In this document: piece after piece, positions 1-11,882 of the stretch
How the letters are laid out: each line of letters starts with the position of its first letter
Position numbering within the stretch: the stretch's first letter is position 1
NCBI RefSeq assembly: GCF_032362555.1
Contig: NC_083525.1
Span: 2,279,501-2,343,500 of the forward strand
DNA: 64,000 bases
DNA from: Amyelois transitella
Lineage: Eukaryota > Arthropoda > Insecta > Lepidoptera > Pyralidae
Direction: 5' to 3'
Made by a program: the position numbers and the translations under genes
Notes under the pieces: model-generated
What the model was told of the DNA's origin: nothing
What the model saw: only the letters and a program-made list of their open reading frames with translations
Databases searched by the model: none

Positions 1-76
1 ACGTGACTATATGTATGTATGTATGTATGCTTATCGCCATTTCAGATCATGTTACCCCAAAGACTGTTGGACTTAC

Positions 77-3000
77 ATGGCACAGATATATTCTTAGCAG
101 TAATAGCGAGTGCGTCGTTGACAGCTTGAAACCTCGCCCGTATGGACAAGGCTGTGAAGGCAAACTGTAGCTCCAGGAACATCACCACGTACCACAGCAG
201 GTAGTAAGTGCTGTAGTTGATGATCACGGACCCTGGAAAAAGGAAGAAGGTGATTAAAAAGGTGATTACTTGGATGGATCATTATTAAACTATTTACAAG
301 CTGCCGTGTGGTTCTTGGCATCAATAAAAAAAAGGACCACTCCATATCGTTCAAAGGCGATGGGCTAGCAACCTGTCACTATTTGGATCTCAATTCTATC
401 ATTAAGCCAAACAGCTGAACGTGGCCTATCAGTCTTTTGATGTATGTAGGTAGTATGTATGTATAATGTTACAAGCTGATCACCACGAATTTGTTCGCAT
501 GGCTGAACAATTCGTAAAAATGTAATTTCTAGATTTCCTATAGTTTGGCCGGACCATCATGGTGCTGCATCAGTTGTTCTAGATAAAAGATGATACATTA
601 CACATTTATACAGTACAAAAATGGGTGAGTCAAGTCAAAATATTACAGGAAGCGATGGCTGTCTGATCACTGCCTTCTGACTTACGAATGTTGAAAAGCA
701 AATTATATCCACACTCGGGATGGTATAGAAGATGAGAATATTCTCTCTCTTTCTACCATGCAAGTTAACCTCAAAACTAGAAAGGGACACAAATAAGACA
801 ATTTCTACTGTCATAACATACATACATACATAAATCACGCCTCTTTCCCGGAGGGGTTGGCAGAGACCACATCCTCCCACTTGCCACGATCCCTGCACAC
901 TTCTTTCGCTTCATCCACATTCATAACTCTCTTCATGCAAGCTTGTCGGTTTCGGGTACTCTTCACCAGACCTTTTGCTAGAACGTCCACGATTTGATCA
1001 AGGTACGTTCGTCTAGGCCTTATTGTCATTATATTTTTTTATTACTGGAATTAAAGTCCAACTTACACTGTCTGTCCACCTTCTTAGCTTGGATCGCGTA
1101 AAAACAAACGTCATCCACAATCAGGATGGTGAAGAATATGAGAATCGACATCAGGATTGCGCAGAGCTTGCGTTCCGTTGCCACTGAGTATTTTCCACCT
1201 ATACTATTGTCGACCTGAAAACGAAAAATATTCAGTTTTATGCAAAGAAGTATGCTGAGATGGATGCTGGACGGAAAGATGAAGTCTCTGCCTACCCCCT
1301 TCGAGAAAAGCGTGATTTAATGTACTTGTGTTATGTTTATGCAATACCAAGTTTTGTCAAGAGCTTTCGTTTTGTAAAAAGAAATTTCGCAGAGTGTGTT
1401 TACATCATCAATACCAAATACTTTAATGCAGTTATTGAAGATCTAGTTTTTGCCCGGGTTTGCGCGAATAACGCTTTATAGCACATAAAAAAAAAGAACA
1501 ACATACTTATACTAACGTCTATTTCCCTTGCAGGATAGACAGAGCCAGCAGTCTTGAAAATACTGATAGGCCACGTTCAGCTGTTTGGGTTACTGATAGT
1601 ATTGAGATTCATATAAAGTGACAGGTTGCTAGTCCGTCGCCTAAAAGAAGAATCCCAAGTTTATAAACCTATTCCTTAGTCGCCTTTCACGACATCCGTG
1701 GGAAACAGATGGAGTGACGGCCTCTATGGCGCAGCGGTATTACGCTTGTCTGTGACACCGGGGGTCCCGGGTTCAAATCCCGGCCGCCCTGGCCGGGATT
1801 TGATGAGAAAAGAACATTTTCTGATTGGCCTAGATCTTGGATGTTTGTAAAATATAGTATCGTTGAGTTAGTATCTCGTAACACAAGTCTCAAACTTACT
1901 TCGAGGCTAACTCAATCAGTGTAATTTGTCCGGTATATATAAAAAAAAAAGTGATCCTATTATTTTTCCATTTATGCCGAGAACCACACGGCACAGGGAG
2001 AAGAACAATGTAGTCGAAAATAACAAATATCGAGATGCACTACAATGATTGGAGATTATAAAACAATTTTTCCTACCGAAGCCACGCTGTCCATAAATTT
2101 AAGCATATTCCTCATTCTCCTCGGGGCTCCGTACACCCCGGCACTGGCCGTCATCACCACGATCATGACGTCACAGGTCGACACCACCTGGGACATTGGC
2201 GATGACATCCTGACGGACAACTTGACGCCAACGTTGATTTCTGACACGTGGCCGAATATCGTCGTTATGACTGAAACAGATTATTTTTATTTGTATAAAT
2301 CCACAGTTTTGGTATATCTGGATGAGATGATGATACATACATACTTACATACATATAATCACGTCTATATCCCTTGCGGGGTAGACAGAGCCAACAGTCT
2401 TGTAAAGATTAATAGGCCACGTTCAGCTGTTTGGCTTTAAGATAGAATTGAGATTCAAATAGTGACAGGTTGCTAGCCCATCGCCTAAAAGAAGAATCCC
2501 AAGTTTATAAGCCTACCCCTTGGTCGCCTTTTTCGACATCCATGGGAGAGAGATGGAGTGGTCCTATTCTTTTTTCTGTTGGTGCCGGGAACCACACGGC
2601 TGCACGAGATGATGATGGAGCATCTAAATCCCAACTTATATTTTAAATGCGAAAGTAAGTTTCTATTTGCGAAAAACATGTATTCTTTTGGCGGTGCACG
2701 ACTAGTTATATAATTGCTAGTTGATAATTATGTGCAATTATTTGTGTAATGGTTTGCATTAAACATTTGTCTAATTGCGTGTTCCAACCCCTCTACACGG
2801 AGAAAAATATATATGTACATATATGTATATATGTATATAAACTAATATATATGTGGCAGTCCAAGCATAAAGGTACCACTTGGGTGGTATTGAGTTAAGG
2901 CCATATTTGGATAGTTAAATAGTTGGTTGATCATATGGAATAAAATAAAAATTAATCATAATAACATTTATTGGAAAAAAAAATTTTCAAAGTTCACACT

Positions 3001-6000
3001 TACAAAAATCAAATTGTTGGGAAAGGGGCATTGAAAGTTTAAGCTGTATTATCTAAAGATCTAGTTGTCAGTTACATAGATTATGATTTATTATTATAGA
3101 GCAATATGTTTAGTATAAAATCAATTAGTTAATGTTATGGAAACATTATCGAATAAAAAAATAGAAGCTTAAAACTAACTTTATAATAAGTTTAGTAAAA
3201 GGGCCCAGTTGAATACAATAAAATTTTAAATTGTAATAGCTAGAGATCAAGATGTCAGTTACATAGATTCTTATTTATAATAATAGAGAAATATATTAAG
3301 TATAAAATCGACTAGTTTTTATTATGGCAACACTATCGAATAAAAAAATAAAAAATTAAAACTAATTGGTAGTTATGTTAAGTTTAGGAAATGGGTCGAG
3401 TTGACCGAAATTAGGTTATATTTCGCGTACATTGTAACACACATTTATTAAGAATATACTACTCGTAGGACATTATACAAAAACAGATTAAATTTACGTC
3501 AAAAGAATAAAAATTAATGAATTAAAAGTCATTAATACGACACATTACAAAAAAAAAAAGAATTAACCTATTACAGGTTTCAAAAGTCAGAATTAAATCT
3601 CAAATATTTTCTGACCTGCGCTTTGGACAAAAATATGACCCGTTTCTTACTTGATTCCTATGACCGACTTCCTTGCAGTATGAACAAGTTGGCGTTTTTC
3701 TAACACTCTTAGCAATTTGATTGGATGATGTATTAGAAGTAGAAGTAGGTAGTTGTTCCTTCTACTACACTACATTGACTAGGAGTGGATATGTCGTCTA
3801 AGACTATTGGTTTGGGACACAAAATATCTTTAGATTCTTCTTCGACAAATTTACGTATTTTGTTATACAAATACCATTGCCTTTCTATAGTCATACCTGA
3901 CGGGAATATTTCTGTTGGAAGTTGGTCATATACTTTATTTGGATTTAAAACTTTTGCCACGACCGATGGTAGCATTTCAGAAATATTTTTGTAGCAAAGC
4001 ATGTGCCCTTTGTTATTTGCGTTAGATTCAAAATGGGAAAATGTTAATAGCTGGCTTATGGTAGAAGCATCTGATTGAAAAAATTTTGCCCAGTCATACA
4101 TTTTTATAAAAGTATCACCTTTCTCATTACCTGTGAGAACAGCTGTTAGCGTTAGCCCCTTTACTTGTATGACATGATTCAGGGATAAAATATATAAGAC
4201 AAATTTCTTTAATGGCTCTACAGCAACACCAAATAAACTGACTTTGAACCCTGTCAAAAAATATAATGGCCCTATCTGTTGAGAGCTATGTGGTAAATGA
4301 ACTTGCTGAGCAAAATCAAAAGAGTAATGCATAACACCATCGTAACGACAAGTAATATGAGGTCCAAGTATAGGGAAAGATTCAGAGAATGAATCCCTTA
4401 CACATCTGATTATATCACTGTAATATTTTCTTTCAATTTGTACTAGGTCTAAATGTTGCTTTGATTTAATTATGAGATTTAATTTTTCTTCTTCACTCAA
4501 AGCGTTCATTTTTCCTAATGTTGTTACATTTTTTTGACAAACTGCGCAAAGGTCAGTTTTCGGTTTCTGCACAACAACATTTGGGCAAAATGTTTCCCAG
4601 AGGTCGTACCAAGTACTCCTACCAACAGGAATATTATTCAGTGAAATTAGTAAATCACAATATGTTTTATAAACGTATGATTTGGTCATACTGCAAGGAA
4701 GTATTACTAGATCAGAATTATATCGGTGACCTGGTAGACGGCCAGGTAAAACTAAACCATTATCATTGGAGTACTGTTTTATATAATTAACTGCATCAGC
4801 TCTGGTTTGTAAATTATAACAATTGTAAGGAGCTTTTCGTGACTTATGGACATTTGGCGCGACACCGTTAGAAGGTTAGAACATTTCTGGGGATTTCCCG
4901 TCTAATTAAATTACGAAATGTACCTATCTAAGTAAAAGTCCCCACTACTCGCCTAAATAAATGCCGGGGAAATTCTCTATTATAAAATATCGCTGTTGAC
5001 AGTAGATGTCTTTGTGGTTGGTTAAACATCGACATTAGTTGTTATTTAACTCATTATCATTATAGAATTCAATTTCAATCATTCAATTTAAAGAGTGTTG
5101 ATAACTGGTCCCTTTTCACTAAACATATAATTGCAATTTTCTCACGTTATGTTCGTTATTTACAGACGATTATTATACGAAAATGTAGCCCATTGCATGT
5201 TGCATTAAAATCCATTAAAATCGCATAATGCCAATTTTCCACCTTTTTTCACAAATCATCAATCAAATATCTCGGAAACTAGAAAGTGCTCAGTGGGCCC
5301 TTTTCGCTTGGACGGCCACATATTTTTTTTTCGTAATCTTATTATTAATTGTTTATATAGGTAAGCTTTAAATTAGTATAATTTGCCCGAATTCACACTC
5401 CCGTGGAACCTTTAAAAAAGTTAACTTTTTTTGACATCGGGTAATAAGGAAATTACCTGAACCAATTTCAGTGAAATTTCGTTCGGTAATTGTGCTTCTT
5501 ATTCTTCCTCGTGACAATCACTATATACTATAACTACTTTCTAAGATATGTACATTAGTTTGAATACTAACCGATGTTAGTTATTCAGGCAACTGAGTTT
5601 GCAGCCATATGACCCAATACGAATTAGGTTACCCTACAAAAGGTTGCGGGAATCAGATGGGACGATAGGAGTCGCTTCGTGTAAAAGCCTGACTCACCTA
5701 GGGTTGCCATCTCTAAAATTTGGAAAACCGGACAAGACGCGTGAAAACCCCGGAATTAAGAGTCTGAAAGCCGGACGCCGGACATGTTAACAAGATCTTT
5801 TAAACATATACAATGCAATAAAAGACATTTGAATATTAAACAACAAATCAGAACATTTTTAAAGTTTAGACCTACAGTAATGTTTTTTTTTATTTATTAA
5901 TTTTTTTTATTTATTAATATTTTAAAACCCGGTCTACAAATAAAACCTTCCCCGGACGCTCCCCGGATGCCCTCTAAACTAGGACAAATCCGGGGAAACC

Positions 6001-9000
6001 CGGACGGATGGCAACCCTAGACTCACCCAATCCAGGAACCATGGTCAAGGGCTTACCCCGAGCTCATCTCCACAGTGGTGAGGATGCAACCGAGAATAGT
6101 CCCGGTTTCTACGGTTTCTACTATTACTGTCTTGAAGTGTCGATTACTACTTTTGGGATTTTTAAAATAAAAATACGGAGCTGTTTTTGAATAAAATTAG
6201 ACTATAATTCGAAAATCGAAAAGTAAAAAAAAAACAATCGTACGCGTGCATTGCGTCAATGCGGCACTAAGGAGGATGAATAGGAGCTTCAACAATTACT
6301 ATGGTACTTTTTTTTTTCTTCTGGTTATAGAGCCAGGATTAAGAAGATAGTCAACTTACCCAGTACAGTGACCAGTATATAACTGTATATACACATAGGG
6401 TTTGATATAGACACCGTAAAGCCTGTGTTGCAGTTCTCAAACCTCAGAGGAGCCAGTCCGAAAAAACTTGATATCTGAAATAAAAAAAAAACAAAAATCT
6501 AAGTAATAATTGTGAGTTCGGAAGTGCCTCTGCATTAAATCTAAAAAAGATTATGTATGACATTACATATTTTGAGCCATCAGCCTATAGGTATGTGAGG
6601 AGATACATCTTCTGTGCTATCTTTAATCTAAGCCGTCAAATTGATTCATAAATAAATAACAGTATATTCTTAAAACTTTAAGTTTTTTTTTAATTTCATA
6701 TTAATTTTGACCTATTTATGTTGTGTATACATGTAGGATTCTGACGTCAATTCGCTTATGAATAAATCGTTCTGTCGGCGACTCGTTCGTAGTAGAAAGG
6801 TTTTGTCGTTGAACAACTCATAAACGAACCATTCTGTCGGCTGCTCATCCGGCACAGAAACATTTGTCGAAGTTAAGTTTCAGACTCGATAACATTATAT
6901 CCAATTGACTGTCATTTCGAGACTGTTGGCTCTGTCTACCCCGTAATGGAAAATGACGTGATTATATATATATTAACAAACTTCTTACCCTGAGTATGAA
7001 GGCATGCGCCCCACCGACCACAGAGTGAGAGGCGTGATCTCGCTGTCTCGTCGCCACTGTTACATTATCTGTGCCTTCTGTGTTTGTGTCAGCGCCTGAA
7101 ACAGAAAAGGGGAGATGGAGTGGCCCCATTTCTTTTTTATATTAGTGCCGGGAACCACACGGCACTAATAGGCAGGGATAGGTTAATTAACTTGGGATTC
7201 TTCTTTTCACACCCCATCTGGAGGGGAGCTTGGGGTATTCGTTTGTGACACCAATTTATATTATTTGTACTTCTTACTCTACTTTATCTTCTTTGTAAAT
7301 ATTTCACAATTAATTAAGTTATCAATAAATGTCATTTCTGCGGTGAAACTTTTATTGAGTTGTGTTAATGTTGTTGTGTTAACAGAAAACTTTTAATTAC
7401 TTTACACTTTGATGATGAAAGAACTTTTATTTTGCTCGTGTAAAGTATAAGTTAAGATTGATGAAAGTGGACGAAGCGAGAGTGTGATGGGTTCACGGCA
7501 AGTAGGAAGATAGTCTGCCTACCCCACGTGGAAAGCCTCCTACACACCTACCCTCTTGCGTCAGTCTCGGCTGTATCCTCACTTTTTTGTAAAGGACCCC
7601 GGGGTGCCGTGTGGTTCCCGGCACCAATACAAAAAAGAATGGGACCACTCCATCTCTTTCCTATGGATGTCGTAAAAGGCGACTAAGGGATAGGCTTACA
7701 TACTTGAGATTCTTTTTTAGGCGATGGGCTAGCAACCCTATCACTATTTGAATCTCAATTCTATCTTAAAGCCAAATAGCTGAACGTGGCTTATCAGTCT
7801 TTAGACTGTTGGCTCTGTCTACCCCGCAAGAGATATAGACATGATTATATGTATGTATGTATGTACCCCGGGGTCCGCTTCATCTATATTTTGGAATAAA
7901 TTAATCTTATTTTACATGAAGCAACTTACCTCTGACCTCCGCAACCTTTGTAGCGAAACCTGACACACATTGGATCATGGTTACACATCCAGTTAGTTAC
8001 CTGAATAAGCAGGTTTCCTCACGACATTACCTCGTCGAAGGAAGATGTGTGATTTTATGTATGCATACATACATACATATGGTCACGTCCATATCCCATG
8101 TGGGGTAGACAGAGCCAACAGTCTTGAAGACTAAATGGCCACGTTCAGCTGTTTGGCTTAATGATAGAATTGAGATTCAAATAGTGACAGGTTGCTAGCC
8201 CATCGCCTAAAAGAAGAATCCCAAGTTTATAAGCCTATCCCTTAGTCGCCTTTTACGACATCCATGGGAAAGAGATGGAGTGGTCCTATTCTTTTTTGTA
8301 TTGATGCCGAGAACCACACGGCACATTTTATGTATGGTTTTCATTAAGCGAACCGACTCGCACTTGGCCGATTTCTTATCTCTGGTAAACAGCTGAAAGT
8401 TCCCGATTCGCGGGTGGTGTAGTGCGTGAGTAATAAAAGTGTAATAAATGATATTACGATACTGAAAGTAATAAACACTCGAATCCACTCAACTATGTAG
8501 CAGATTGTGCGAAAAACAAGTCGAGATTATTCGGCAAACTTGTTGGTCTTGCGAAAAAAGGGTGATTAAAATAAATTACAATTATTTTTTTTAAAAGAAA
8601 AACTCATCCATGTGATACACTCCTTTTCTAAAATCGGTTTTTCTAAACCTCCTTAATGTAACAAACACTTTTCTGAAGACAAATCAAAATCGGTTCAGCG
8701 AAACGCGAGTTAATTGCGGACGGCGGACGAACATATTACAAACAGAACTATAAACCATCTTTTTTTTTGAAGTCGGTTAAAAATCAGACCTTACTGCCCT
8801 TCGTACAATTCATTCTTAGTTAAGTATATTTGACAAAATCATGAAGAAACTTGCAAATTTACAACTGGATGTTGCCTAGTGTGGGAAAAATGTCTATAGC
8901 AAGTGTGGTTTTTATATTACTGCCGTGTAGTTCCCGGCACTAATATAAAATAGAATAGGACTACTCCATTTTTTTCTCATAAAAAGCGGCTAAGGGATAG

Positions 9001-10237
9001 GCTTATAAACTTGGGATTCTTCGTTTAGGATTAAAATATTTTACTGACAATTTAAAGTTTCCTTGTTACTTTATGGGTGAAATCTTGATATAAACGATTT
9101 TTATTTATGTTTTTATTATATTCTAGTCTAGTAGGAGAGAACTACACCTAACCTAGAACCTAGTAGAACATGACTTTCTATGTCAGCATGCGTTCGAGAA
9201 AGACATAATACTTATATCACATGGTAACAGTAAGACTAAGAAAAATCTTAATAATAATTTACTCTACGCACTTAAAACGGCACTCCCCTTATGCGTAGCG
9301 TCAGTTAAATCAACATGCATTAGGGTTGTCGAAAATTTCCTAAGGCGACATTAGTCTAATCACTTCTCAACATACGTAGATATACCTCCCTACTGCCGTG
9401 AGGGTGGGAAGTCCTAATTGATCATAAGTATTTGTCGTATACGATACCCTCTCTATATTACAGATATTGTATTTGCGCCGTGTGGTTCTCGGCACCAATA
9501 GAAAGAGAATGGGACCATTTGTTTCCCATGGATGTGGTAGGGGACTAAGGGATAGGCTTATATACTTGGGATTCCTCTTTAACGCGATGGGCTAGCAACA
9601 GCTATTAAGCCAAACAGCTGAACGCGGCCTTTTAGTCTATTGAGGGCGTGATTATATGTTATGTTATTAACAGATATAATATAGGACTTTTGACTGTTTA
9701 AAAAGTAAGAAAAATAATTCGAAATTCAAATACAAATAGGAAAAATTAAAAACTTTCAAAATTTTCCGAAAATCTAAATTTTCTAAATTTGTCTTCACTT
9801 ATATTCTTATTGCCGTCTGGTTCCCGGCACCAATACAAAAAAGAATAGGACCACTCCGTTTCTTTCCCATGGATGTCGTAAAAGGCGACTAAGGGATAGG
9901 CTTGCAACCTTGGGATTCTTTTATAGGCGATGGGCTAGCAACCTGTCACTATTTGAATCTCAATTCTATCATTAAGCCAAATAGCTGAATGTGACCATTC
10001 AGTCTTTTCAAGACTGTTGGCTCTGTCTGCCCCGGAAGGGATATAGACGTGACCATATGTATGTATGTATGTATATTCTTATTCTTATACATATTCTCTT
10101 TTATTATAATATTCAAACATTTTAATTTTGAGAGTGATTTTGTAGAGTAAGCGATAAAACTTACCCCTGTTTCTTCCAGTGTATATAGGCGTCAAGGTGA
10201 AGCAATATTTCTGCGCGTCTTCGTCGATTACCGCCAT
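77..10237 (-). CDS. Gustatory receptor gene Z (partial, 3' half outside window)
   Basis: Member of the insect gustatory receptor family (7-TM ligand-gated cation channels of taste neurons). Six exons on the minus strand, 5' to 3': 10165-10237, 6989-7095, 6360-6474, 2077-2270, 1067-1214, 77-232. All borders are GT..AG. The 73-nt first exon starts MAVIDEDAQKYC and joins in phase 1 to the exon encoding VVGGAHAFILR, which aligns with the start exons of the other six receptors. Later exons carry the family blocks FFGLAPLRF..NPMCIYSYILVTVLG, AGVYGAPRRMRNMLKF, VDNSIGGKYS and LELQFAFTALSIRARF. Exon lengths 115, 148 and 156 match the paralogues; the 194-nt exon is 12 nt longer than the usual 182. Introns carry a DNA transposon, a MITE and several SINE/LINE copies. 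Exons for TM5-TM7 lie beyond position 1. Whether the locus is intact cannot be judged here, but the visible part is open for 264 codons. Confidence 0.88.
303..464 (+). mobile_element. F1 retroposon copy, internally deleted
   Basis: Starts GCCGTGTGGTTC and ends in a TATG repeat. The central part around the usual GATGTCGTAAAAGGCGAC segment is missing. It lies in an intron of receptor Z. Confidence 0.75.
815..1029 (-). mobile_element. LINE 3' fragment
   Basis: The minus strand encodes the C-terminal end of the local non-LTR retrotransposon (RPRRTYLDQI, STRNRQACMKRVMNVDEA, ending SGKEA and a stop), followed by a TATG-repeat tail. It is colinear with the LINE at 45180-47145 and is 5'-truncated. 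It lies 38 bp beyond an exon of receptor Z. Confidence 0.8.
1255..1325 (+). mobile_element. LINE 3' fragment
   Basis: About 70 bp matching the last coding part of the local LINE (GAAGTCTCTGCCTACCCCC, then a gap to CGTGATTTAATGTA). It is only a remnant, inside an intron of receptor Z. Confidence 0.5.
1501..1992 (-). mobile_element. F1 retroposon copy split by an F2 SINE
   Basis: Minus-orientation F1 copy whose two halves (1501-1716 and 1951-1992) are separated by an F2 SINE at 1717-1950. Removing the F2 copy restores the usual order from the GATGGAGTG side to the CCTATT side. Confidence 0.8.
1717..1950 (+). mobile_element. F2 tRNA-derived SINE
   Basis: The tRNA-like head has an A box (TGGCGCAGCGG) and a B box (GGTTCAAATCC), followed by the family body with AGTATCGTTGAGTTAGTATC and a poly-A end. 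It is inserted inside an F1 copy, so F2 was active after that F1 insertion. Confidence 0.85.
2335..2600 (-). mobile_element. F1 retroposon copy
   Basis: Near full-length F1 in minus orientation: the TATG-repeat side is at 2335 and the GCCGTGTGG end at about 2600. It lies in the Z intron that also holds the DNA transposon. Confidence 0.85.
2853..5319. mobile_element. DNA transposon with short TIRs (about 2.5 kb)
   Basis: The ends are inverted repeats: GTGGCAGTCCAAGC at 2853 against the reverse complement of GCTTGGACGGCCAC ending at 5319. The match continues imperfectly for about 30 bp (AAAGG..CCACT). Both ends are flanked by ATAT (2849-2852 and 5320-5323), which may be the target duplication or part of the TIR. 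Inside are a minus-strand ORF (3733-4875) and two direct repeats of ~150 bp offset by ~189 bp (about 3057-3210 and 3246-3400, each with GTCAGTTACATAGATT). It sits in a receptor Z intron. The superfamily is not assigned with confidence. Confidence 0.8.
3733..4875 (-). pseudogene. Transposon-encoded protein, probably a transposase remnant
   Basis: Open minus-strand frame of about 380 codons. The first Met gives 318 residues, but homology-like sequence continues upstream of it to a stop near 4876. Visible blocks, in order, are VLPGRLPGHRYNSDLVILP, a Cys pair CAVCQ, FDFAQQVHLPHSSQQIGPLYF and FKVSLFGVAVEPLKK. From memory, this arrangement (LPGR-PG, then a FD-AQQVH-P---Q-GP-YF block) recurs in uncharacterised transposon proteins of insects and cnidarians. 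The downstream catalytic part such proteins usually have, with an HxDNCxGQNKN-like block, is not seen here, so the copy is probably truncated or split. No start codon precedes the conserved N-terminal blocks, so an upstream exon or decay is implied. Confidence 0.6.
5699..6019. mobile_element. hAT-type MITE
   Basis: 321-bp element with perfect 13-bp terminal inverted repeats (TAGGGTTGCCATC and its reverse complement), flanked by an 8-bp direct duplication GACTCACC at 5691-5698 and 6020-6027. An 8-bp duplication and a TAGGG start are typical of hAT elements. It has no coding capacity. It interrupts an older dispersed repeat (TCGCTTCGTGTAAAA..CTGACTCACC) that is seen uninterrupted at 38.4 and 52.2 kb. 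Confidence 0.85.
6919..6974 (+). mobile_element. F1 3'-end fragment
   Basis: Only the terminal part (GACTGTTGGCTCTGTCTACC to GTGATTATATA) remains, 15 bp from an exon of receptor Z. Confidence 0.6.
7110..7163 (-). mobile_element. F1 5'-end fragment
   Basis: 5' end of F1 in minus orientation, followed by a short piece of the F1 middle in the opposite orientation (about 7168-7208), so the copy is rearranged. Confidence 0.55.
7455..7545 (+). mobile_element. LINE 3' fragment
   Basis: Decayed match to the LINE C-terminal coding end (GATGAAAGTGGACGAAGCGA and GTCTGCCTACCCC). It lies in the first intron of receptor Z. Confidence 0.5.
7606..7864 (+). mobile_element. F1 retroposon, full length with target duplication
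   Basis: 259-bp copy flanked by a perfect 10-bp duplication ACCCCGGGGT (7596-7605 and 7865-7874). It runs from GCCGTGTGGTTCCCGGCACC to a TATG-repeat tail, defining both ends of the family. Confidence 0.9.
8064..8324 (-). mobile_element. F1 retroposon, full length with target duplication
   Basis: Flanked by a 12-bp duplication ATTTTATGTATG (8052-8063 and 8325-8336), inside the first intron of receptor Z. Confidence 0.88.
8922..9028 (+). mobile_element. F1 copy, 3' truncated
   Basis: Only the 5' part is present, up to the TTGGGATTCTTC segment. Confidence 0.65.
9477..9662 (+). mobile_element. F1 copy with internal deletions
   Basis: Has the 5' GCCGTGTGGTTC end and a 3' GTGATTATATGT end, but lacks about 70 bp internally. 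Confidence 0.7.
9812..10072 (+). mobile_element. F1 retroposon, full length with target duplication
   Basis: Flanked by TATATTCTTATT on both sides (9800-9811 and 10073-10084). It lies about 90 bp from the 5' coding exon of receptor Z. Confidence 0.88.
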
Positions 10238-10478
10238 TTTTAACCGACTTCAAAACAGTAGGTTCTCAATTCGACCGTTTTTTAAGAACAATAATTTCTA
10301 AATATTGTATACACAGGCGTCCCTTCTTCCGAATGATATTATAATAACTTAATGAAAGTCGTGATACATGATTATATGATTTTCAATTATGGTGACACGC
10401 GGATGGCGAAATCGCGTGAGTGAATATTAATTTAAATAATTGGTTTATTTATTAATACCCATGACTTTCATTTATTTC

Positions 10479-10683
10479 ACATACATACATATAATCACGT
10501 CTAGATACCTTGCGGGGTAGACAGAGCCAACAGTCTAGACAACACTGAGCTGTTTGGCTTAAAGATAGCCCGTCACCTACAAGAAGAATCCGAGGTTTAT
10601 TAGCCTATCCCTTGGTCGCTTTTTACGACATCCGTGGTAAAGATATTGAGAAGTCCTATTTTTTAATGCCGGGAACCACACGG
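10479..10683 (-). mobile_element. F1 copy, shortened
   Basis: Minus orientation, with an internal deletion between the tail segment and the CATCC segment. Confidence 0.7.
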
Positions 10684-10867
10684 TAACTTTATTTTTCTAC
10701 TAGCTTTAACCCGTAGCTTCGCCCGCGCGAATAAAGCGCCATCTACGAAAAGGGACGAACAAGCAACACCTACAAAAAACATCGAATTGAACGACACGTA
10801 CCTTACGAGGTATTGGGGTGCACTAAAATTTATAATCCTGGAATTCCCTCGGGAATAAGAATTCCGT

Positions 10868-11125
10868 GCCGTGTGGTTCCCGACACCAATACAAAAAAGA
10901 ATAGGACCACTCCATCTCTTTCTCATGGATGTCGTAAAAGGCGACTAAAGGGATAGGCTTACAAACTTGGGATTCTTTTTTAGGCGTTGGGTTAGCAACC
11001 TGTCACTATTTGAATATCAATTCTATCATTAAGCTAAATAGCTGAACGCGGCCATTCAGTCTTTTCAAGACTGTTGGCTCTGTCTACCCCGCAAGGGATA
11101 TAGACGTGACCATATGTATGTATGT
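10868..11125 (+). mobile_element. F1 retroposon
   Basis: Near full length. AATAAGAATTC occurs on both sides (the left copy is followed by CGT), consistent with a target duplication. Confidence 0.82.
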
Positions 11126-11344
11126 AATAAGAATTCACGGAAAAACGTTTGAAATACCTATAAATATAAGGGTTACCAAAGCATTCTCACACTCCGTAGG
11201 ACACCGTTCAAATAGATCTTAGCATAATGAGTTTATAATAGGTGCTAGACCAACCTATAATTTGAAGATATTGACAGAAGTCGCAAGAAACAATTTACGT
11301 GTTAACTTCCAAACAATAAGACTGGTCTAATGTTGTTTACAAAC

Positions 11345-11580
11345 ATGCATACATACAGTCACGTCCATATCCTTTGCGGAGTAGACAGAGCCAAAATTCT
11401 TGAAAAGACATGAAAGGCCACGCTCGGGTGTATGGCTCGGTGATGAAATTGGGATTCAAATAGTGACAGGTTGCTAGCCCATCGCCTACAATAGGAGTCT
11501 CAAGTTTATAAACCTATCCCTTAGTCGCCTTTTTACGACATCCACATGAAAACTATGGAGTGGTTCTGTTCTATTCTATT
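11345..11580 (-). mobile_element. F1 copy lacking the 5' tip
   Basis: Minus orientation. The TATG-side tail is at 11345 and the GCCGTG end is not recognisable. Confidence 0.7.
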
Positions 11581-11652
11581 TATCTCTAAAGTAACAATAC
11601 TATATGGCATTTTTTTAAAACTCTCACATATTTACAAACATGATTTAGAGGA

Positions 11653-11878
11653 TAAATATATACGGGACAAATAACACTGATTGAGTTAGCCTCGAAGTAA
11701 TTTCGAGACTTGTGTTACGAGATACTAACTCAACGATACTATATTTTATAATAAATAAACATCCAAGACCCAGGCCAATCAGAAAAAGTTCTTTTCGCAT
11801 AATGCCCTGGCCGGGATTCGAACCCGGGACCTCCGGTGTTACAGACAAGCGTACTACCGCTGCGCCACAAATGCCGTA
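11653..11878 (-). mobile_element. F2 tRNA-derived SINE
   Basis: Full-length minus copy: tail at ATATATACGGGAC, tRNA-like head at 11820-11878 with a B box GGTTCGAATCC. The head edge served as target for the neighbouring LINE copy. Confidence 0.85.
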
Positions 11879-11882
11879 AGAT

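Noticed and set aside
2045..2440. 131-codon plus-strand ORF
   Set aside because: Its first half is antisense to the receptor Z exon at 2077-2270 and its second half runs into an F1 copy; the exon strand has family similarity, splice sites and phase.
7606..7864. F1 as a MITE (DNA transposon)
   Set aside because: No terminal inverted repeats, variable-length target duplications of 10-13 bp, frequent truncation and a simple-repeat tail all indicate a retroposon.
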